Source: Nocardioides scoriae (GTDB lineage Bacteria > Actinomycetota > Actinomycetes > Propionibacteriales > Nocardioidaceae). From it: DNA of 64,000 nt. Each line of letters begins with the position of its first letter. Position 1 is the first letter of the stretch. The stretch covers positions 3,410,001-3,474,000 of the forward strand of contig NZ_LT629757.1 of NCBI RefSeq assembly GCF_900104965.1. The letters run 5' to 3'. Both the position numbers and the translations under genes were made by a program. Under the pieces are notes generated by a model that was given only the letters and a program-made list of their open reading frames with translations, was not told the origin of the DNA and made no database searches. This document shows positions 44,032-51,523 of the stretch, piece after piece.

Positions 44032-44109
44032 GTGCCCACCACACTGCTGACCCGCCGACGCGCAGTCGACCACTGCCGCGTCCGCTCGTCGCTGTGTCGA
44101 CCGTCCTGA
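44032..44109 (+). CDS. Cysteine-containing leader peptide (attenuator uORF)
   Basis: A 25-codon frame starting GTG encodes a basic peptide containing LTRRRAVDHCRVRSSLC. This strongly resembles the short leader peptides (RRRxVDxCRVxSxLC type) found upstream of sulfur-metabolism genes across actinobacteria. The sulfur-relay genes DUF4395, rhodanese and sseC follow. A -10 box 7 nt upstream suggests leaderless translation. Two mutually exclusive hairpins lie after it: GACCTG/CAGGTC (44138-44156) and CTGACC/GGTCAG (44131-44158). Ribosome stalling at its Cys codons could switch between them. Function is inferred from resemblance and placement. Confidence 0.75.
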   Translation: MPTTLLTRRRAVDHCRVRSSLCRPS

Positions 44110-44230
44110 GCTGCTGCACCCCGTCGCGCCCTGACCCGACCTGAGTCGTCCAGGTCAGTGCCCGAGCCGCAGCTCGTGTCCGCGCCGTCGCGCGCCCCAG
44201 GACGTCCCCCCGGCACACCCCAGGAGAGCC

Positions 44231-44698
44231 ATGAGCCAGATCGACCCGCGTGGTCCGCAGTTCAACGCGGCCCTCACCAGCCTCGTGCTGGCGCTGAGCC
44301 TGGTCACGGCGCCTGCTGCCGTGGCGGTCGTGCTGCTGGCGGTCCAGGGCGCGCTCTTCGCGGTGGGAGCCCTGCTCGGCGTGCAGCGCACGCCGGCCGC
44401 CTGGCTGTTCCGCACCCTGGTGCGGCCGCGGCTCTCGGCCCCGGACCACCTGGAGGACCCGCAGCCGCCGCGCTTCGCGCAGACGGTCGGTCTCGCCTTC
44501 GCGCTCGTGGGCCTGGTCGGCTACGCGCTGGGCGCCCCCCTGCTCGGGATCGTCGCGACCGGGTTCGCCCTGGTCGCCGCCCTGCTCAACGCGGTCTTCG
44601 GCTTCTGCCTGGGCTGCGAGCTCTACCTGCTGGTCCGTCGGGCCACCGGTCGCAGCACCGCCGGACCCGGCGCCACCCCCGTCCACACGAACGTCTAA
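44231..44698 (+). CDS. DUF4395 membrane protein
   Basis: This 155-residue protein has four predicted membrane helices and the C-terminal motif FGFCLGCELYLL, whose two cysteines are the DUF4395 hallmark. The N-terminal IDPRGPQFNAALT is also typical. The function is unknown. The family nearly always accompanies a thioredoxin and a thiosulfate sulfurtransferase, so a role in sulfur or thiol transfer at the membrane is likely. AGGAGAGCC precedes the ATG. The rhodanese gene starts 29 bp later. Confidence 0.9.
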   Translation: MSQIDPRGPQFNAALTSLVLALSLVTAPAAVAVVLLAVQGALFAVGALLGVQRTPAAWLFRTLVRPRLSAPDHLEDPQPPRFAQTVGLAFALVGLVGYALGAPLLGIVATGFALVAALLNAVFGFCLGCELYLLVRRATGRSTAGPGATPVHTNV

Positions 44699-44727
44699 GA
44701 AGAACCCCCTAGGAAGAAGAGGCAGAC

Positions 44728-45576
44728 ATGAGCCGCGAGAACGCACTGGTCACCGCCGAGTGGGTCGAGGAGCACCTCGACGACCCGCAGGTCGTGCTGG
44801 TCGAGGTCGACGAGGACACCACGGCCTACGACAAGGGCCACATCCGCAACGCGATCAAGCTCGACTGGACGACCGACCTGCAGGACCAGGTCCGTCGCGA
44901 CTTCGTCAACAAGGAGCAGTTCGAGGCGCTGCTCTCGAGCCGCGGTGTCGCCAACGACAGCACCGTCGTGCTCTACGGCGGCAACAACAACTGGTTCGCC
45001 GCCTACGCCTACTGGTACTTCAAGCTCTACGGCCACCAGGACGTCAAGCTGATGGACGGCGGCCGCAAGAAGTGGGAGCTCGACAGCCGTGAGCTCACCG
45101 ACGAGGTCCCCACCCGCGAGAAGACCTCCTACACCGCGCAGGACCAGGACACCTCGATCCGCGCCTTCCGCGACGACGCGGTGGCCGCCATCGGCGTCCA
45201 GAACCTCATCGACGTCCGCAGCCCCGACGAGTACGCCGGCCGCCTCCTCGCCCCGGCCCACCTCCCGCAGGAGCAGGCCCAGCGCGCCGGCCACGTCCCG
45301 ACGTCGCTCAACGTGCCGTGGAGCAAGAACTGCAACGACGACGGCACCTTCAAGTCCGACGAGGACCTCAAGGCGATCTACGCCGAGGTCGGGATCGACG
45401 ACTCGAAGGACACCATCGCCCTGTGCCGCATCGGCGAGCGCTCCTCGCTGACCTGGTTCGTGCTCAAGGAGCTGCTCGGCCACTCGAGCGTCAAGAACTA
45501 CGACGGCTCGTGGACCGAGTACGGCTCCCTCGTGGGCGTCCCGATCGCGCTCGGCGACGAGCCCGGTGACGCCTGA
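44728..45576 (+). CDS. Thiosulfate sulfurtransferase (tandem rhodanese)
   Basis: This 282-residue protein has two rhodanese domains. The N-terminal one is non-catalytic, and the C-terminal one has the persulfide-forming cysteine in LCRIGERSS near residue 234. It transfers sulfane sulfur from thiosulfate to a thiol acceptor. The sequence matches actinobacterial CysA2/SseA types. AGGAAGAAG precedes the ATG. The stop overlaps the start of sseC by one base (TGATG), so the two are coupled, as in M. tuberculosis (cysA2-sseC2, from memory). Confidence 0.95.
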   Translation: MSRENALVTAEWVEEHLDDPQVVLVEVDEDTTAYDKGHIRNAIKLDWTTDLQDQVRRDFVNKEQFEALLSSRGVANDSTVVLYGGNNNWFAAYAYWYFKLYGHQDVKLMDGGRKKWELDSRELTDEVPTREKTSYTAQDQDTSIRAFRDDAVAAIGVQNLIDVRSPDEYAGRLLAPAHLPQEQAQRAGHVPTSLNVPWSKNCNDDGTFKSDEDLKAIYAEVGIDDSKDTIALCRIGERSSLTWFVLKELLGHSSVKNYDGSWTEYGSLVGVPIALGDEPGDA

Positions 45577-45872
45577 TGTGCGGCGCGACCGAGGGCGGTC
45601 TGTCCCTCGACGGCATCGACGTGGCCAAGGAGGCCATCATCCAGGGCCAGGTCACCAAGGGCTCCGACCCGGTCGGCAACGCCTACGTGCGCCTGCTGGA
45701 CCGCACCGGTGAGTTCACCGCCGAGGTCCCGACCTCGGCGACCGGGCACTTCCGCTTCTTCGCCGGTCCCGGCGACTGGACGCTGCGCACGCTCGCGCCC
45801 AAGGTCGACCCGGTCGACACCTCGGTGACGGCCCGCCGTGGCTCGATCGCGGAGGTCGCGGTCAGCGTCTGA
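45576..45872 (+). CDS. sseC: SseC-type DUF1416 protein
   Basis: This 98-residue protein begins MCGATEGGLSLDGIDVAKEA and has the DUF1416 pattern GHFRFFAGPGDWTLRTLAP. It folds as a small beta-sandwich of the transthyretin/peptidase-associated kind. The function is unknown but the gene always follows a CysA-type sulfurtransferase, here with a one-base overlap. The conserved second-position cysteine could accept sulfur. A strong bidirectional hairpin follows the stop. Confidence 0.93.
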   Translation: MCGATEGGLSLDGIDVAKEAIIQGQVTKGSDPVGNAYVRLLDRTGEFTAEVPTSATGHFRFFAGPGDWTLRTLAPKVDPVDTSVTARRGSIAEVAVSV

Positions 45873-45891
45873 CCCGACCACCAGCACCGTC

Positions 45892-45925
45892 GCAGGGCCG
45901 CTCCCACTCGTGGGAGCGGCCCTGC
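45892..45925. terminator. Bidirectional terminator between sseC and the glycan cluster
   Basis: GCAGGGCCGCTCCCA pairs perfectly with TGGGAGCGGCCCTGC around a CTCG tetraloop. It serves the converging sseC (+) and GT11-like (-) genes. Confidence 0.85.
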
Positions 45926-45931
45926 TCTACC

Positions 45932-46660
45932 TCAGACCGGCTCCCATCGCGGGTAGTAGCAGAAGTCGGCGGGGCACAGCACGCGGTCGGCCTCGGACAG
46001 GAAGGCCGCCCAGTAGCTGAACCACGAGAACGACATCACGACCTGGTCGTGGGCGGCCAGGTGCAGCAGGTCCTGGCGGACCGTTCCTCGGGCCGGCCGC
46101 ACGTCGCGGCCGGGGAAGCGTCGCCCGAAGTGCGCGACGAGTGCGTCCACGTCGCCGTCGGTGAAGACGGTGAGGGGCCGGTGGTCCCCGGCGGGGAGCA
46201 ACCGGTCGAGCGCAGCGTCGTAGAAGTCGAGGGGCAGGGGGTACCCCGCGTCGTCCTGACGCACGTGCACCCCGACCCCGTCGACCCGGGCGGGCCGGTC
46301 GCGCTCGGACCCCAGGAGCTCGGTGAGCAGCTGGTCCCGGAACTCGTCGACCCGGGTGAACACGCCCGACCAGTCCAGGACGCGGTAGCGGCTGCGGTGC
46401 GTGCCCGTCTCCGGTGCCAGGTGGCCCGTGACGTTGAAGCTGGTGTCCCAGTCGTGCCCCGCGAGGCGTCGGTAGCGCCCGGACGCCGCGGCCCCCAGGT
46501 CGCCGAGCCGGGTGCGCACCCGGGAGTAGTCCATGGGGAAGTGGTCCACCGGCACGTGCAGGTAGTCCCAGCCGTAGCGCAGCGACAGCGTCCGCGCGCA
46601 CGCCCACAGCTGCAGCTGGTTGCCCGACCGGCCGGAGGGCCGGAACGTGATCGAGTCCAC
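45932..46660 (-). CDS. Divergent GT11-like (alpha-1,2-fucosyltransferase-related) protein
   Basis: This 242-residue protein keeps the outline of GT11 enzymes with altered key motifs. GRSGNQLQLWACARTL stands for the usual GGLGNQMFQ start, VGVHVRQDDAG for HxRxGDY, and VVMSFSWFSYWAAFLS for SNSTFSWWAAWL. It may use GDP-fucose or another GDP-sugar. The GTG at 46660 has GGGAGG upstream, deciding against a start at 46723. It faces away from the rest of the plus-strand glycan genes and is much shorter and less canonical than the GT11 gene at 51520. Confidence 0.7.
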   Translation of the reverse strand: MDSITFRPSGRSGNQLQLWACARTLSLRYGWDYLHVPVDHFPMDYSRVRTRLGDLGAAASGRYRRLAGHDWDTSFNVTGHLAPETGTHRSRYRVLDWSGVFTRVDEFRDQLLTELLGSERDRPARVDGVGVHVRQDDAGYPLPLDFYDAALDRLLPAGDHRPLTVFTDGDVDALVAHFGRRFPGRDVRPARGTVRQDLLHLAAHDQVVMSFSWFSYWAAFLSEADRVLCPADFCYYPRWEPV

Positions 46661-46908
46661 CGGTCCTCCCGTCGTGCCCGAGGAGCGCAGGGGCGCCGGT
46701 GGGACGCCCTCGCGCGGGCCCAACCTCTCACGGCGCGGCGGCGTGGCGTGGGACCCACGGGACCGCGCGACCCCGGTCGTGTCCCCCTCCCCACCGGTGG
46801 CGGTGACCTAGACTCCGGTGGCGATCTGGATGGCCAGGCCACCGCCGTGCCGCTCGGTGCACGACCGGGACCGGTGGCGGGCGCCGAGCGGGACGAGCAT
46901 GGGAGTTC

Positions 46909-48261
46909 GTGGTGGACCTGGGCCTCAGCCTGGCGCGGCTCGCGTGGTCCCTGCTGCCCGTACTGGCCGTGCTCGCCGTGGTCGGCCTCGTCCTGGTGAG
47001 CGCTCCGTCCCGCCGGTTCTTCCGGTCCTTCGCGAGCGCCGACGGCCCCCTCACCTGGTGGATCATGCTCGGTCTGCTCCTGCTGCAGGTGCTCGTCGGG
47101 GCCGTGGAGCGCCGACCGACCGGCGCCTCGCCCTTCCTCGGCGTCCCCGTGGTGGGCCAGCTGCTCGCCCCCGTGTACGGCGACCGCCTGATGGTCCTCG
47201 TGCTGGCCGGCGGGCTGCTGGCCGCCGCGTACGCCCTGTTCCTGCGCGCCGCCACCACCCCGGCAGCGCTCCTGCTGCTGGCCTGGGCGGGCCTCACGGT
47301 CGTGGTCACGGTGGTCGTCACGGACTCCGTCGCGTCCTCGACGTGGCTCGCCTTCGCGGCCGCGGCTGCGTGCTTCGTCGCCGTCGCCCTCCTCGCCACG
47401 GGGATCACCACCCGTCACGCCGACGTCGTGCTGCTCTCGCTGGGCGCCGTGCTGGTCGTCGGCAACCTGTACGTGCTCCACGCCGGGTCGGCGTGGGCGT
47501 TCACCGACGCGTGGAGCGGCGGGTTCCTCGCCGGCCCGCGGTTCCAGGGCACGCTGCCCCAGCCCAACGTGACCGGTCAGGTGTTCGCCTGCGTGCTGGT
47601 CCTGGCGCTGTGGACCCGGCGGGAGCGCCCCCTGGTCTGCTGGGCGCTCGCGGCGGGCAGCGCCTACCTGGTCTACCTGAGCGGGTCGCGGGGCGCGGTC
47701 GTCCTGCTCCTGGGTGTCGTGGCGATGGCCGTGTTCCGGCACGCCAGCGGGGCGTGGCGCTCGGTCGCCGGGACGGCTGCGGTGGGACTGGCCGTCGCGC
47801 TCCCGCTGAGCGGTCTGGCGAGGTCGGCGGTCGTCAACGGCCGGGAGGTCACCTGGGACGACGCCTTCGCGCTGATCGCCCGCTCCCCGGCCCTCGGGTC
47901 CGGCGTGTTCCCGGTGGTCGGGCCGGTCGACAGCGCCGGGTTCTACGCCCACAACCAGGTCCTGCAGACCGCCACCGAGACCGGCCTGCTCGGTGTGCTG
48001 CTCGTGTGCGGCGCGATGGTGCTGCTGGTCCGCTCCCGCACCGGGGCGAGGGGGACCGACGTCTGGGTGGCCCTCGTGTTCGGCGTGCTCCTCACCTTCA
48101 GCTTCGAGAACCCGGTCCGCCTGTTCTCACCCGAGTTCGGGCTGATCCCGTGCCTGGTCGCCATCGCCGCCGGGGTCGCAGGTCGTCGGGCTCCGGCCGA
48201 GTCGCCTCCCGGGGCCGCCACCGGTGACGCCCAGGTCCCGCAGCTGCAGGGGAGGGCCTGA
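46909..48261 (+). CDS. O-antigen ligase/Wzy-like polymerase
   Basis: This 450-residue membrane protein has about twelve hydrophobic segments and the Wzy_C/WaaL-type periplasmic region. That region includes QPNVTGQVFA, YLSGSRGAVVLLLG (the conserved SGSRG) and AHNQVLQTATETGLLG (the conserved H-N...G). Such proteins polymerise lipid-linked repeat units or attach them to an acceptor. It opens the plus-strand glycan operon, and the ABC exporter starts 1 bp after its stop. The start may be GTG 46909 or GTG 46912. Confidence 0.88.
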   Translation: MVDLGLSLARLAWSLLPVLAVLAVVGLVLVSAPSRRFFRSFASADGPLTWWIMLGLLLLQVLVGAVERRPTGASPFLGVPVVGQLLAPVYGDRLMVLVLAGGLLAAAYALFLRAATTPAALLLLAWAGLTVVVTVVVTDSVASSTWLAFAAAAACFVAVALLATGITTRHADVVLLSLGAVLVVGNLYVLHAGSAWAFTDAWSGGFLAGPRFQGTLPQPNVTGQVFACVLVLALWTRRERPLVCWALAAGSAYLVYLSGSRGAVVLLLGVVAMAVFRHASGAWRSVAGTAAVGLAVALPLSGLARSAVVNGREVTWDDAFALIARSPALGSGVFPVVGPVDSAGFYAHNQVLQTATETGLLGVLLVCGAMVLLVRSRTGARGTDVWVALVFGVLLTFSFENPVRLFSPEFGLIPCLVAIAAGVAGRRAPAESPPGAATGDAQVPQLQGRA

Positions 48262-48262
48262 C

Positions 48263-49951
48263 GTGGCCGGCCCCCGCGTCCCCCCGTGGAGGAGGGCCTA
48301 CCGGCCGTTCGTGCAGCTCGAGCGTCGCCGGTTGTGGCAGGGCGGTGCGCTCACCGTGGGGGCGGCGGTCGCGGAGGCGCTCGGACTGGCGATCCTCGGC
48401 TTCGCCGCGACCCGCACCTCGATGACGGACACGGGCCTGGTGCTGGTCGCGGCCGGCATCGGTGCGTCGCTGGCCCTCTCGGCGGTCGTCCGGGCCGCGG
48501 GCGAGCGTGCCCTGGCCTCGACCCAGATCCACCTGGAGAGGCAGCTGCGCCACCGGCTGTCGGGCGCGGTGCTGGGGTCGGACTGGCAGGACTTCGTCGA
48601 CCAGCCCGGGCACGAGCTCCAGAGCGCCCTGCTCGCGGAGTCACCGCAGGTCGCCACGGCCACCGTCACCTACGTCCGCAGCGTCGCGTCGCTGGCGTCC
48701 GCCGCGGTGGTGTTCGTCGCGGCCTTCGTGGTCTCGGTGCCGGCCGCCGCCGTGAGCGCCGTCTTCGGCATCGCGATCGCGTACGCCTACGGCCGGGCCA
48801 GCCGTGGGCTCGGGGAAGCGCAGAACCGCCTCGCCGACAGCACCGTGCTCATCACCCGCCACACGGCCATCCTGGTCAACGGGCTGCGGTCGCTGCGGCT
48901 CTCGCCGGTGCTGCACGCGTGGCGTGCCGACCTCGACGCGGCGTACGACGCGCAGGCCGCGGCCCGCCACCAGGACATGTGGATCCCGATCCGGGCCCGG
49001 CTCGTCGTGGAGGTGATGGGAGCGCTGATGGTCTTCGGCGTCCTCGCCGTCCAGGGCGCGGTCTCCGGCGACATCCTGCCGGGCCTCGTGGTGATGGCGA
49101 TGATCCTGCGCGTGCTGCCCCGGCTGCAGGCCGCGCAGCAGGCACGGTCCTACGCCCTCCACAGCGAGGTGTGGCTGCGACGCTGGGACGCCCGGCTGGA
49201 CGCGGTCGGCCGGCACGCGCTGCCGAGCGCGACTGCCGAGGCGGACGGGACGGGCGCGGCCCGTGGTCCGGGGGCCCCGCTGCTGGAGTTCCGCGACGTC
49301 TCGTTCCACTACCGCTCCCACGACACCCCCGTCCTGGACCACGTCGACCTCGTCGTGGGGGAGGGCGAGTGGACGTGCCTGGTCGGGGCGTCGGGGGGTG
49401 GCAAGTCGACGCTGGTCGACATCGCCGGTGGCCTGCTCGTGCCGACGCGCGGTCGGGTCCTCCTGCGCGGTCGCGACCTGCGCAGCCTCGACGTCGACGA
49501 GCTGCACTCGCAGGTCGTGGTGGTGCCCCAGGACATCCACCTCGTGGGGGCGAACCTGCGCGAGGCGCTCACGTGGGGCGGGCGGCTGCCCACCCCGGAG
49601 CGCTTCGACGAGATCTGCCGCCACCTCGGCATCACCGAGATGTTCCTCCACTCCTCGGTCACCTTCGACAGCAAGCTCGACGAGCTGGGACGAGACATCT
49701 CGGGTGGCATGCGGACACGTCTGGCGATCGCCCGGGCGCTGATGTCCGGCCCCGCCGTGCTCGTGCTGGACGAGTCCACCTCGAGGCTGCCCCCGGCGAC
49801 CGAGGCGGCGATCTTCGAGGACATCCGCCGCTCCACCCCCGACCTGGCGGTGGTCGTCGTGACGCACCGCCACGAGACGGCCCACAGCGTCGGGGCGGTG
49901 GTGCGGCTCGAGTCGGGCCGGCTCGTCGTGGGGCTGGGGGCGGGGGGCTGA
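48263..49951 (+). CDS. ABC exporter half-transporter (fused membrane and ATPase domains)
   Basis: This 562-residue protein has six predicted helices (about residues 25-290) and then an ATPase domain: Walker A GASGGGKST, signature DISGGMRTRLAIARAL, Walker B AVLVLDES and H-loop VVTHRHET. The architecture matches MsbA/Wzk-type lipid-linked glycan flippases. The signature (ISGGM instead of LSGGQ) and D-loop (STSRLPPATE instead of SALD) are unusual, which may mean reduced or asymmetric ATPase function. Its place between wzy-like and glycosyltransferase genes suggests it flips the lipid-linked repeat unit made here. Confidence 0.85.
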   Translation: MAGPRVPPWRRAYRPFVQLERRRLWQGGALTVGAAVAEALGLAILGFAATRTSMTDTGLVLVAAGIGASLALSAVVRAAGERALASTQIHLERQLRHRLSGAVLGSDWQDFVDQPGHELQSALLAESPQVATATVTYVRSVASLASAAVVFVAAFVVSVPAAAVSAVFGIAIAYAYGRASRGLGEAQNRLADSTVLITRHTAILVNGLRSLRLSPVLHAWRADLDAAYDAQAAARHQDMWIPIRARLVVEVMGALMVFGVLAVQGAVSGDILPGLVVMAMILRVLPRLQAAQQARSYALHSEVWLRRWDARLDAVGRHALPSATAEADGTGAARGPGAPLLEFRDVSFHYRSHDTPVLDHVDLVVGEGEWTCLVGASGGGKSTLVDIAGGLLVPTRGRVLLRGRDLRSLDVDELHSQVVVVPQDIHLVGANLREALTWGGRLPTPERFDEICRHLGITEMFLHSSVTFDSKLDELGRDISGGMRTRLAIARALMSGPAVLVLDESTSRLPPATEAAIFEDIRRSTPDLAVVVVTHRHETAHSVGAVVRLESGRLVVGLGAGG

Positions 49952-49952
49952 G

Positions 49953-50726
49953 GTGACGGCTCGGCTCACGGTCGTGATCCCGACCCGCGCGGACGGCCGC
50001 GGTCTCGACCGGGCGATCGCCTCGGTGCTCGGGCAGGGCGTCGACCTGGCCGTGGTCGTCGTCCTCGACGGGACGAGGGCGACGAGCAGCGTGGACGACG
50101 AGGCGCTGCGCGACCTCGTCGCAGCGGGTCACCACGTCGTCGCGCCCGGCCACCAGGGTCGTCCGGGTCCCCTGCGCAACCTCGGCCTCGCGCTCAGCGC
50201 CACGCCGTACGTCGGGTTCCTCGACGACGACGACGTGTGGGCCCCGACGAAGGCGGAGACCCAGCTGGCCGTCCTGGACGCTGCGCCCGAGGTCGTCCTG
50301 GTCGGGAGCGATGCGACGGTGGTGCTGCCGTCCGGGCCCCGCGGTACCTACTTCGACGGCACGGCGCCGTCCGTGGTCCGCCTGCGGGAGGAGATCGACA
50401 CCAACTGGCTGATCACCAGCTCCGTGATTGCGAGAACCCGCTCGCTCGTGCGGGTTGGTGGGTTCGGCCTCGCGCCCGATATGAGATTCTTCGACGACTA
50501 CGTGGCTTGGCTGAAGCTGCTGACCCTGGGCGAGGGGATGATGGTGCAGGAAGCTCTCGTGGACTACGCGTCGGGCAACCAGGCGTCGCTGTCCGCCTCC
50601 GACCCCCAGGCCGGGCGCACCGTCCGGCGGCACGCGCTCGAGCACTTCCTCACCGACGCCGCCGACCTCGACCTCGTGATCTCGCGGCGCGACCGCCGTC
50701 GCATCGCGCGCCACCTGCGCCCGTGA
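49953..50726 (+). CDS. Family 2 glycosyltransferase
   Basis: This 257-residue GT-A enzyme has the GT2 start TVVIPTRADGRGLDRAIASVLGQ, RNLGLALSATPYVGFLDDDDVW (the DDD metal-binding motif near residue 92) and a C-terminal acceptor region with FFDDYVAWLK. It has no membrane segments. It starts 1 bp after the ABC gene stop, and its stop overlaps the start of the GT6 gene (GTGA). Donor and acceptor sugars are unknown. Codon use around 50400-50540 is slightly less GC-rich than its surroundings. Confidence 0.9.
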   Translation: MTARLTVVIPTRADGRGLDRAIASVLGQGVDLAVVVVLDGTRATSSVDDEALRDLVAAGHHVVAPGHQGRPGPLRNLGLALSATPYVGFLDDDDVWAPTKAETQLAVLDAAPEVVLVGSDATVVLPSGPRGTYFDGTAPSVVRLREEIDTNWLITSSVIARTRSLVRVGGFGLAPDMRFFDDYVAWLKLLTLGEGMMVQEALVDYASGNQASLSASDPQAGRTVRRHALEHFLTDAADLDLVISRRDRRRIARHLRP

Positions 50727-51523
50727 GCGCTGCCACGACGGCGGGCCCGCGGGTGTCGCTCATCGTCATCGCCACCGGCCGCTACCTGTCCTTCCTCGAG
50801 CCCCTGCTGGTCTCGGCCCGCCGCCACGTCGTGGGCCTGGACCGGGTCTTCGTGCTCTCCGACCTCCGGCCACCCGACGACCCGACGGTGCAGTGGCTTC
50901 CCTGGGGACACCTGCCCTGGCCCTACCCGACCCTGCTCCGCTACCGAGCGATCTCGGCGTACCGCCGCGTGCTCGAGCAGACCGACGTCCTGCTCTACGT
51001 CGACGTCGACATGCTGTTCGTCGGCACCTTCGACGTCAGCGCGACGGCCGGTCTGGTGGCCGTCCGCCACCCCGGATTCGCCGAGTCCTCGCGGGCACAG
51101 CTCCCCTACGAGACCGATGTCCGCTCACGGGCGTTCGTCCCGCCCGAGCTCGGCACCGTGTACGTCGCCGGCGGCGTCCAGGGCGGCCGGGCGGGCGACT
51201 ACCTCGACGCCTGCGAACTGATGGCGGAGGAGGTGCAGCTCGACCTCGACGGGGGGATCGTCCCGACGTGGCACGACGAGAGCGTCTGGAACGCCTTCTG
51301 CGCCCGCCGTCCCCCCGACACCCTGCTCTCGGTCCACCACTGCACCCCCGAGAAGGAGGTCGGCCCCGAGACGCTCCTGGTCGCGCTGGACAAGGACCAC
51401 GACCACTTCCGGGAGGTGCCGCACCTCGAGCGCGCCCGCCGTCGGCTGCTGCAGCAGCTGCAGCGCGTCCGGGCGGCGGTGGTCCGGGCCGTGCGGCCGG
51501 CGGTGAGGGTGGTCCGCCGGTGA
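50723..51523 (+). CDS. GT6-family glycosyltransferase (ABO blood-group type)
   Basis: This 266-residue protein aligns by eye with GT6 enzymes such as human ABO transferase. ATGRYLSFLEPLLVSARRH is the start, YVDVDMLFVG carries the DxD motif, AVRHPGFAESSR corresponds to LHPGFYGSSR, and YVAGGVQGG to YLGGFFGG. PTWHDESVWNAF corresponds to VWHDESHLN. GT6 enzymes add GalNAc or Gal in alpha-1,3 linkage, usually to galactose that already carries alpha-1,2-fucose. The donor-specificity triad here reads AGG (LGG in A, MGA in B), and glycine at the third place is compatible with GalNAc. It overlaps both neighbours by 4 bp, including the GT11 fucosyltransferase. Bacterial GT6 enzymes I recall have NxN instead of DxD. 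Confidence 0.85.
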   Translation: MSAATTAGPRVSLIVIATGRYLSFLEPLLVSARRHVVGLDRVFVLSDLRPPDDPTVQWLPWGHLPWPYPTLLRYRAISAYRRVLEQTDVLLYVDVDMLFVGTFDVSATAGLVAVRHPGFAESSRAQLPYETDVRSRAFVPPELGTVYVAGGVQGGRAGDYLDACELMAEEVQLDLDGGIVPTWHDESVWNAFCARRPPDTLLSVHHCTPEKEVGPETLLVALDKDHDHFREVPHLERARRRLLQQLQRVRAAVVRAVRPAVRVVRR

